From Deltaproteobacteria bacterium (GTDB lineage Bacteria > Myxococcota > Myxococcia > SLRQ01), in NCBI GenBank assembly GCA_007128675.1, contig SKWY01000168.1, positions 1 to 7,064 on the forward strand: DNA of 7,064 nt. Reading direction: 5' to 3'. This document shows, in pieces, positions 1-4,795 of the stretch (positions are counted from its first letter, which is position 1; every line of letters starts with the position of its first letter). Made by a program: the position numbers and the translations under genes. Below the pieces are notes generated by a model. The model was not told the origin of the DNA. It saw nothing but the letters and a program-made list of their open reading frames with translations, and searched no databases.

Positions 1-157
1 CGACGGAAAGCTGCCGGGTGTCTCCCTCGTCCATCAACAACGAGGAAGGAGTTATGTTCAACACCGTTAGATGCGGATCATCTCCGCAAGAACAGCCATA
101 AAGGCCCATGAAAAACAGGCCTGCGATCATCGTGGCCAAAAGACGATTGTGCAGCAT
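1..157 (-). CDS. Lipoprotein with Ig-like (Big_2-type) domain, 5' part only
   Basis: The minus strand reads an ATG at 157-155 and stays open for 52 codons to the window edge, so the C-terminal part is missing. The start is well supported: AGGAGGGG (rc of 163-170) lies 5 nt upstream. The N-terminus is a compact lipoprotein signal: a short MLHNR n-region, a hydrophobic stretch LLATMIAGLFFMG, then LYGC with the candidate acylated cysteine at residue 22. The residue after it is Ser, not Asp, so nothing argues for inner-membrane retention under the enterobacterial +2 rule. The mature part begins CSCGDDPHLTVLNITPSSLL and continues with MDEGDTRQLSV, which matches the first strands of bacterial Ig-like group 2 domains. 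Known: such lipoproteins are usually surface or periplasmic adhesin-like proteins. The ligand is unknown. It is transcribed divergently from the giant lipoprotein at 762. Confidence 0.8.
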   Translation of the reverse strand, partial: MLHNRLLATMIAGLFFMGLYGCSCGDDPHLTVLNITPSSLLMDEGDTRQLSV

Positions 158-162
158 CAAAT

Positions 163-170
163 CCCCTCCT
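163..170 (-). promoter_or_regulatory. Strong Shine-Dalgarno for the left-edge lipoprotein
   Basis: The minus strand reads AGGAGGGG followed by ATTTG and the ATG at 157. This near-perfect anti-16S match at 5-nt spacing fixes the start codon and confirms that the minus strand, not the plus-strand open frame over the same bases, is coding here. Confidence 0.8.
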
Positions 171-232
171 AAAGGGTTGGGTATTGTCTTTGCTCGTTCA
201 AAAAAAATACGTCGAAACTGTCTATCTAACTG

Positions 233-258
233 GCGTCGCCGATCGTCTCGGCGCACGC
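233..258. repeat. Imperfect inverted repeat, 10-bp stem
   Basis: GCGT (233-236) pairs with ACGC (255-258), and CGCCGA (237-242) pairs with TCGGCG (248-253). One unpaired C sits at 254 and the loop is TCGTC. It lies about 75-100 bp upstream of the minus-strand lipoprotein start, next to the AT-rich segment. No T-run follows directly on either strand, so it is not a classical terminator. It could be an operator for a dimeric regulator or a 5'-UTR hairpin; the sequence alone does not decide. Confidence 0.5.
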
Positions 259-526
259 TTAAAAGTCGCTTCTCAACATGGACGACCATAGACGTCAAGA
301 GCCAATGCTGGGTTCACAGCTTTCTGGGTCGTCCACATATTGCCCTCAAGCCCCCTTCGAGGTTGCGACTACTACTACGGACACGGCTGAAAGGTCAACG
401 CAAAAGCCGGCTATCCAAGTCGCCGGACATCCTGCCCAAAGAGATCCGGTCGGCTCCGGGGCCATGCAGGGCAGGGCCGCTCCATAGGGCCACAAAAGGT
501 GTTACCCACGTCTCCGGAGTGATCCG

Positions 527-613
527 TCACCCATGTGCCAGGATCGGCCTCGCCCGCAAGGTCTTGCGCCATGGCCTACCAGCAGGCCATATTGTTTCAT
601 TCTTACCGGCCAT
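527..613 (-). CDS. Putative 28-codon small ORF (doubtful)
   Basis: On the minus strand AAGGAGG (rc of 625-631) precedes an ATG at 613 by 11 nt, slightly long spacing. The ORF would encode 28 residues, starting MAGKNETIWPAGRPW and ending RPILAHG, then TGA. It is basic, has no signal peptide or membrane segment, and resembles no family I recognise. It runs over the tandem hairpins at 555-590. The only support is the SD-like site, so chance is a real alternative. Confidence 0.15.
   Translation of the reverse strand: MAGKNETIWPAGRPWRKTLRARPILAHG
555..604 (+). terminator. Possible rho-independent terminator: tandem hairpins plus T-rich tail
   Basis: Two hairpins stand side by side. CGCAA (555-559) pairs with TTGCG (564-568) around GGTC. 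ATGGCCT (571-577) pairs perfectly with AGGCCAT (584-590) around a 6-nt loop. The second is followed on the plus strand by ATTGTTTCATTCTT (591-604), which is T-rich but interrupted. If real, it would end a plus-strand transcript starting somewhere in 160-550, either a short RNA or an attenuated leader of the giant lipoprotein. The stem is short for an intrinsic terminator, so this is tentative. Confidence 0.3.
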
Positions 614-687
614 GCAGATGTCTTCCTCCTTAAATTTGCAGCTAGGGGAAGAAGGTGTTTGCGCTGACGATGCAACGGGAGGGCGCC

Positions 688-765
688 ATGGGCTACATAA
701 GGAGCGCACCGGCCGGCAACAAGCAGAGCCAAGGCGTCGAATCGAACCAGGGAGAAGCGCCATGA
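688..765 (+). CDS. Putative 25-codon leader ORF coupled to the giant lipoprotein
   Basis: A GGGAGG (678-683) with 4-nt spacing precedes an ATG at 688. The frame runs 25 codons (MGYIRSAPAGNK through NQGEAP) and stops at TGA 763-765, overlapping the ATG at 762 as ATGA. The initiation context resembles that of the downstream gene: both read GGGAG, then a short spacer ending GCGCC, then ATG. A 4-nt stop/start overlap is the usual sign of translational coupling, so this could be a leader peptide that opens the lipoprotein start. It contains no codon run that would suggest amino-acid attenuation. Unrecognised product; chance occurrence is possible. Confidence 0.25.
   Translation: MGYIRSAPAGNKQSQGVESNQGEAP
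751..756 (+). promoter_or_regulatory. Shine-Dalgarno deciding the giant lipoprotein start
   Basis: GGAGAA, part of a longer AGGGAGAAG, lies 5 nt before the ATG at 762. The other in-frame ATGs are weaker: 810 is preceded by pyrimidine-rich TCCTCCTTG with no SD, and those further upstream (for example 108) lie opposite the divergent gene or in sequence that does not look coding. 762 is therefore the preferred start. Confidence 0.55.
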
Positions 766-3700
766 CGAGAACAGCCGGCAGTCCGAGCAATAAGCCGCAC
801 TCCTCCTTGATGCGAGCATTCCATGGGACCAGCAGCGACCTCGCATCCAGCATCGAGGGCCTCCCGGCACATCGACGCCTCAAAATTGCGACCGGAAAGG
901 CTTTGGCCAGCCTCCTCTTCATTCTTTTGATCTTTCCCTCCGCCTGCACCCTAGAGATGGATCCAGCGCGGGAGGGCTTTCCCTGCAACCCAGACGGCGC
1001 CTGCGATTACGGCCTGGTCTGCGCCGCCGGGATCTGCATCGAGGATCGTTGCCCGGAGATGAGCTGCGATGAGGGTGAGATCTGCATCAACAGCGCCTGC
1101 CACGCCCGCTACTGCGAGCATCGCTTCTGCCCTCACGATCACATCTGCGTCGATGGAGACTGCGTCTCTTCCTCTTGCGCCGGGGTGACATGCGAGGATG
1201 GAGAGAAGTGCGCCGATGGCGAGTGCTATCCCGCCGACTGCGACAACATCGATTGCGGCACCTTCGTCTGCATCGATGATGAGTGCGTCGAGCGCTCCTG
1301 TGTAGGCGTGAGCTGCGAGGATGGTGAAGCCTGCGCTCTTGGGCGCTGCTACCCCGCCGACTGCGCTACCCCCTGCCGAACCGGAGAAGTCTGCGTCGAT
1401 GGAGACTGCGTGGAGACCGCTTGCGTCGGCGTCAGCTGCCCCAACTGGACGACCTGTGTTGGCGGGATCTGCGAGGATGTTTGTGGAGTCGATCCGCCCG
1501 TGGCCATCGCTGGAGCGGACCAAACCGTCTCCCCGGGAGCGGAGGTAACTCTGGACGGCTCGAGTTCGTTCGCCATCAACGGAGAGATCAAATCTTGGAC
1601 TTGGACCCAGACGGCGGGGACCTCCGTCACTTTGACGGGAGCCGATACTCCGCAGGCAATCTTCCAGGCGCCGACCTCGACAGGGGATCTCGCCTTCGCC
1701 TTGGTAGTCACGGATGAGTGCGATCTCATGAGCCTCGAGGATCAGGTAATGGTCCACGTGCGAGTTTTGGAGCCGGTAGCGGTGATCGAGGCTCCAGCGA
1801 GCGTTGACGAAACGGCCATCATCGAGCTGGACGGCTCGGGATCTCATGACCCGAACGACATGGAAATCGTGTCATGGCAATGGAGCGCCGTCTGGCCTGA
1901 AGGAGAGATCGATCTAGATGACACGGATCAATCCACCGCCAAACTGACGGCCCCATCCATTGCGGGTCAGGTGGAGCCAATCGTGGTGACGCTGATGGTT
2001 ACAAACGAGGTGGGAGCAACGGACTCGGCGTCGGTGGAGATCGCAATAAACGATGTGATCAACAATCCACCCGTGGCCGACGCGGGGCCGGACCAAACCG
2101 TCGCCGAGCTTGCAGGCGTAACCCTCGATGCCGGCTCATCCTTCGATCCGAACAATGATCCCCTCTCGTTCACATGGCAGCAGGACATGAGCGATGGCGG
2201 CCCGGAGGTAACGCTTGCGGGAAGCGAAACGGCCACTCCTTCTTTTCAGGCTCCGCGCGTAGCGGAAACCATCGAACTCACCTTCGACCTGACCGTGGAT
2301 GATGGCCGGGGCCTGACCGACACCGACAGCGTCGTCGTCACCGTCCAGAAGACAATCGTGGATCTGGCTTTCGTCACCAACCCACCTGCCACCATCGAGG
2401 CGGGAGAGACGTTCTCCCTCACCGTCGAAGTGCGCGATACCGGCGGGGTGCGGGCCGCCGGCGCCGCCGACGAGATTAGCCTCCACCTTCTGGGCGATGA
2501 CGAAGCGGAGCTTTCGGGGACGACTACTCGACTCGCCGCCGATGGGGTGGCAGTCTTCGGAGGCCTCTTCGTCTCCCGGCCCACCAATGGGGTGCGCATC
2601 GAGGCCAGATCAGAGCTTCTCTCGAGCGATACCACCACACAGTTCGACGTGCTCCCCGGCGCGACCAACCTCACCATAACCTCGTCACCAGCCACGGCGA
2701 TGACTGGAGAGACGTTCGAGATTGTCGCCGAGGCACGAGATGACGAGGGGAACCTGGCTGTCGGCTACAGCGCCACTGTCAGCATCGCCGTAACCTCCGG
2801 GCCCAGCGGCTCCACCCTTGCCGGAACTCTCTCGGTCGGAGCGAGCGCGGGCATCGCGTCCTTTTCGAACCTCTGGTTGGACCGCCCCGGCATCTACACC
2901 CTCGAGGTCAGCTCCGGAACTCTCGACTCCGACTCGACGACCATGGACATAAGCGTCGCGCCGCCGGCCCAGATCGTCTTCGACTCGGATCCCCATACAG
3001 TCACCGCGGGCGAATGCTCGGGCCAGGTGATACTCGAGACCAGGGACGATCTCGGCAACCCGTCTCCAGTCGACGCGAACCTGACGATAGCGCTATCGAG
3101 CGGATCCAGCACTCTAGACACATTCGTGGATGTATCATGCATCAATGGCACCGATGCGGGAAACCTGATCCTGCCCGCGGGAAGCAGCACAGTTGCCTTC
3201 TACTTCGTGGACACGACGGCGGGCTCGCCGGCCATCACCGCCGATCCAACGGGGCTCCCCTCGGCATCACAGACCCAGACAATCCAGGCGGCCCCGGCCT
3301 CCACCCTGGTCATCGTCGAGCAACCCCCGGAGATCATCGGGGCGGGGCAGACCTTCGAGGTAGTCATCGAGGCCCAGGACCAACACGGAAACCTGGACGA
3401 TGGCTTCACTGGAACCGTGAGCATCGACATGCATCCCGAGTTCAACCCAGGCGACGCCGAGCTTCTCGGAACCACCTCGAGGAATGCATCCTCGGGAGTA
3501 GCCACCTTCCCCGGCCTCTCGATAGAACAAGACGGCACGGGCTATCGCCTATATGCGCAAGCAAGCGGTTTTCTGAGCGCTGCCAGCGACCTCTTCGATG
3601 TGGTCATCACGGCGACGAGGCTCGTGGTGACCGTGCAGCCACCAGGCGAGGTTCCGCTTGGGAGCTCCTTCACCGTGTCCGTTGAGGCGCAAAACGAGAT

Positions 3701-4766
3701 GGGCCATCTGGATGCCTCCTTCGAGGAGAACGTCGAGATCACCATTCAAAGCCCCCCATCTCCGAGCGCGGCTACATTGACCGGCAGCACCTCGCTTACA
3801 GCCAGCGGCGGGCAGGCCACGTTCACCAATCTTCGCATCGATAGAACCGGCACCACCTTCGTGCTGCGAGTACAAGACTCCTCTGGGAGCCTGACGCCTG
3901 GCGAGACCGATACGTTCACGGTGAGACCCTTCGAGGGAGGCTCCGGAACCCTCGCCAGCCCATACCTGATTGCCAACGTGCTCCAGCTCCAGCAGATGAA
4001 CAATCATCGAACCTCCCACTTCGCTTTGGATGGCGACATCGACGCATCGGCGACCGAGGACTGGAACAACAGTGCCGGCTTCCTGCCGATTGGAACCTCG
4101 GTCAGCCCCTTCTCCGGCACCTTGGACGGCCAGGGCCACATAGTGTTCGACCTTCATATCAACCGGGCCACCTTGAGCGACCTGGGACTATTTCGCGCGG
4201 CCGCCGGCGCGGAGATATCCGACATATGCCTAAAGGACGTCTACGTCAGGGGCAATGCCCGAGTCGGCGCAATCGTGGGGCAATCGACCTCCGGTACTCT
4301 CATCGCTCGCTCCTGCGCCACAGGCGAGGTAATCGCCTCGGGCGACGATGCCGGCGGGCTCGTCGGAAACAACGACGACAATGCGACTGTCGAGGATAGC
4401 TACGCGAGAGTAGACGTCTCGGGCGCGCAGAGAGTAGGAGGGCTCGTCGGTTATCAGCGGGGCACCATCCGCCGAAGCTACTCCACCGGCACCGTTAGCG
4501 GCTCGGGGCACGTCGGCGGGCTGACCGGGCGCGAGATAGCCCATGGCAGCACCTTCGACTCGTTCTGGGATACCCAGTCGTCGGGCACCAGCACGAGCGG
4601 TTCCGGCACCGGCAAGACGACGGCCCAGATGAAGGACGCTCAAACCTACACGAATACCGCCACCAGTGGCCTCTCTAGCCCCTGGGACTTCACAACCATC
4701 TGGGATATCGACGATACGGAGACCTACGCCGAGGGCTACCCCTTCCTGCGAGCGGTCTTCGACTAG
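762..4766 (+). CDS. Giant modular surface lipoprotein (Cys-rich, PKD, Ig-like, GLUG)
   Basis: The frame encodes about 1334 residues from ATG 762. Residues 35-47 are basic (AHRRLKIATGK), 48-60 hydrophobic, and FPSAC gives a candidate lipidated Cys62. Pro at -3 is non-ideal and the n-region is long, so the start could instead be 810. Residues 75-241 hold 33 cysteines in eight four-Cys units. Residues 244-529 hold three PKD-like domains (for example PPVADAGPDQTV, SWTWTQ). Residues 532-1056 hold five Ig-like repeats of filamin/invasin type, each with AGxxF, DxxGN and GxAxFxxL signatures. Residues 1058-1334 form a GLUG-repeat domain ending in the typical YAEGYPFL. Family knowledge: these modules mediate adhesion or spacing on the cell surface, and no catalytic motif is visible. 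Inference: an outer-membrane-anchored adhesin or stalk protein. It is divergent from another Ig-like lipoprotein and convergent with recD. Architecture is certain; function is not. Confidence 0.9.
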   Translation: MTRTAGSPSNKPHSSLMRAFHGTSSDLASSIEGLPAHRRLKIATGKALASLLFILLIFPSACTLEMDPAREGFPCNPDGACDYGLVCAAGICIEDRCPEMSCDEGEICINSACHARYCEHRFCPHDHICVDGDCVSSSCAGVTCEDGEKCADGECYPADCDNIDCGTFVCIDDECVERSCVGVSCEDGEACALGRCYPADCATPCRTGEVCVDGDCVETACVGVSCPNWTTCVGGICEDVCGVDPPVAIAGADQTVSPGAEVTLDGSSSFAINGEIKSWTWTQTAGTSVTLTGADTPQAIFQAPTSTGDLAFALVVTDECDLMSLEDQVMVHVRVLEPVAVIEAPASVDETAIIELDGSGSHDPNDMEIVSWQWSAVWPEGEIDLDDTDQSTAKLTAPSIAGQVEPIVVTLMVTNEVGATDSASVEIAINDVINNPPVADAGPDQTVAELAGVTLDAGSSFDPNNDPLSFTWQQDMSDGGPEVTLAGSETATPSFQAPRVAETIELTFDLTVDDGRGLTDTDSVVVTVQKTIVDLAFVTNPPATIEAGETFSLTVEVRDTGGVRAAGAADEISLHLLGDDEAELSGTTTRLAADGVAVFGGLFVSRPTNGVRIEARSELLSSDTTTQFDVLPGATNLTITSSPATAMTGETFEIVAEARDDEGNLAVGYSATVSIAVTSGPSGSTLAGTLSVGASAGIASFSNLWLDRPGIYTLEVSSGTLDSDSTTMDISVAPPAQIVFDSDPHTVTAGECSGQVILETRDDLGNPSPVDANLTIALSSGSSTLDTFVDVSCINGTDAGNLILPAGSSTVAFYFVDTTAGSPAITADPTGLPSASQTQTIQAAPASTLVIVEQPPEIIGAGQTFEVVIEAQDQHGNLDDGFTGTVSIDMHPEFNPGDAELLGTTSRNASSGVATFPGLSIEQDGTGYRLYAQASGFLSAASDLFDVVITATRLVVTVQPPGEVPLGSSFTVSVEAQNEMGHLDASFEENVEITIQSPPSPSAATLTGSTSLTASGGQATFTNLRIDRTGTTFVLRVQDSSGSLTPGETDTFTVRPFEGGSGTLASPYLIANVLQLQQMNNHRTSHFALDGDIDASATEDWNNSAGFLPIGTSVSPFSGTLDGQGHIVFDLHINRATLSDLGLFRAAAGAEISDICLKDVYVRGNARVGAIVGQSTSGTLIARSCATGEVIASGDDAGGLVGNNDDNATVEDSYARVDVSGAQRVGGLVGYQRGTIRRSYSTGTVSGSGHVGGLTGREIAHGSTFDSFWDTQSSGTSTSGSGTGKTTAQMKDAQTYTNTATSGLSSPWDFTTIWDIDDTETYAEGYPFLRAVFD
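879..947 (+). other. Lipoprotein signal peptide and lipobox
   Basis: Residues 40-62 from the 762 start form the signal: basic LKIATGK, hydrophobic ALASLLFILLIF, then PSAC with Cys62 as the likely signal peptidase II site. Thr at +2 argues against Asp-type inner-membrane retention. The n-region before it is about 46 residues (about 30 from ATG 810), longer than usual. Confidence 0.65.
984..1484 (+). repeat. Eight four-cysteine units (33 Cys) in the lipoprotein
   Basis: Cysteines fall in a regular C-x4-C-x5-C-x4-C-x4 pattern with a 20-21-residue unit. Examples are C139/C144/C150/C155 and C180/C185/C191/C196. Motifs GVxCEDGExC, CYPADC and CVDGDCV recur. The closest copies are 41 or 82 residues apart rather than one unit apart, so growth was by two-unit duplication. 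At DNA level a 22-nt exact repeat occurs at 1144-1165 and 1390-1411 (246 bp, six 41-bp steps). Such arrays form disulfide-rich stalk-like modules and are common in myxobacterial-type lipoproteins. Confidence 0.85.
1491..2348 (+). other. Three PKD-like domains
   Basis: Residues 244-336, 337-431 and 436-529 each show the PKD pattern: an A-x-A-G-x-D-Q-T-V or related opening, L(D)GSxS near residue 20, a W-x-W or F-T-W strand, and a closing V-x-V strand. The third, PPVADAGPDQTV with FDPNNDPLSFTW, is the most canonical. PKD folds are beta-sandwiches used for spacing and protein or sugar contacts outside the cell. Confidence 0.8.
2355..3929 (+). repeat. Five tandem filamin/invasin-like Ig repeats
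   Basis: Five repeats of about 100-110 residues lie at residues 533-630, 634-733, 736-845, 847-948 and 951-1055. Shared signatures are a P-x4-AGxxF strand, V-E-A-x-D-x-x-GN, L-x-GTTS, and GxAxFxxLxIDRxG followed by a YxLxAxS strand. The third copy is divergent and carries two extra cysteines (C752, C793) that could form a disulfide. The repeats look like a rigid extended rod. Confidence 0.8.
4257..4529 (+). repeat. GLUG repeats in the C-terminal domain
   Basis: Three to four units of about 27 residues start at residues 1166 (VGAIVGQSTSG), 1196 (AGGLVGNN), 1225 (VGGLVGYQ) and 1251 (VGGLTG). Each is followed by a SxSxGxVSG-like strand. This is the GLUG motif, named for its G-L-x-G sequence, which forms beta-helix-like stacks in secreted adhesins and proteases. 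The domain is introduced by GTLASPYLIANVLQLQQM, the usual lead-in of such modules. Confidence 0.8.
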
Positions 4767-4795
4767 AGCCGGGCGGGCTAGCCTGCCGATCGGCT
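4767..4795. terminator. Convergent-junction hairpin (possible bidirectional terminator)
   Basis: Directly after the lipoprotein stop, AGCCG (4767-4771) pairs with CGGCT (4791-4795), and GGCGGG (4772-4777) pairs with CCTGCC (4782-4787, one G-U pair) around a CTAG loop. A 3-nt bulge GAT lies at 4788-4790. It spans the 11-bp gap between the convergent stops and the last codons of recD. Neither strand has a T-run, so it is not a textbook intrinsic terminator, but an 11-bp GC-rich stem placed exactly here suggests a shared transcription barrier or 3'-end stabiliser. Confidence 0.4.

Larger units (their letters stand above)
158..761. other. Divergent intergenic region, no recognised gene
   Basis: About 600 bp separate the two divergent lipoprotein starts. 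Open frames exist on both strands, but none gives a recognisable protein, and the plus-strand frame continuous with the giant lipoprotein reads as low-complexity Arg/Ser-rich sequence before 762. The stretch around 181-230 is more AT-rich than its surroundings and includes eight A's at 200-207, as expected near promoters, but I could not find a confident -35/-10 pair on either strand. The region also holds an inverted repeat at 233-258, tandem hairpins at 555-590, and two short ORFs with SD sites (688-765 plus; 527-613 minus). It most likely carries both promoters and 5' leaders; a small RNA is possible but unproven. Confidence 0.6.

Noticed and set aside
278..487. 69-codon plus-strand open frame in the intergenic region
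   Set aside because: No SD before the ATG, no recognised family, no signal or membrane segment; likely chance.
108..761. Upstream in-frame extension of the giant lipoprotein to ATG 108
   Set aside because: It overlaps the well-supported divergent lipoprotein, reads as Arg/Ser-rich non-protein-like sequence, would bury the signal peptide far inside, and has no SD. ATG 762 has one.
502..988. Two overlapping minus-strand open frames of 122 and 153 codons
   Set aside because: Compositionally biased with no family resemblance, and they run over the coding N-terminus of the lipoprotein. Only the last 28 codons of one, led by an SD, were kept as a doubtful small ORF.
984..1484. CRISPR-like or microsatellite repeat
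   Set aside because: The repeats are in frame, diverged, and explained by the Cys-rich protein units; there are no constant repeats with unique spacers.
951..1847. 298-codon minus-strand open frame opposite the Cys and PKD region
   Set aside because: It is opposite clear domain-coding sequence and reflects the regular TGC/GAT codon usage of the Cys repeats; no recognisable protein and no good SD.
3014..3685. 223-codon plus-strand open frame
   Set aside because: It is an out-of-frame shadow of the Ig-like repeats, rich in Arg, Gly and His with no domain signature.
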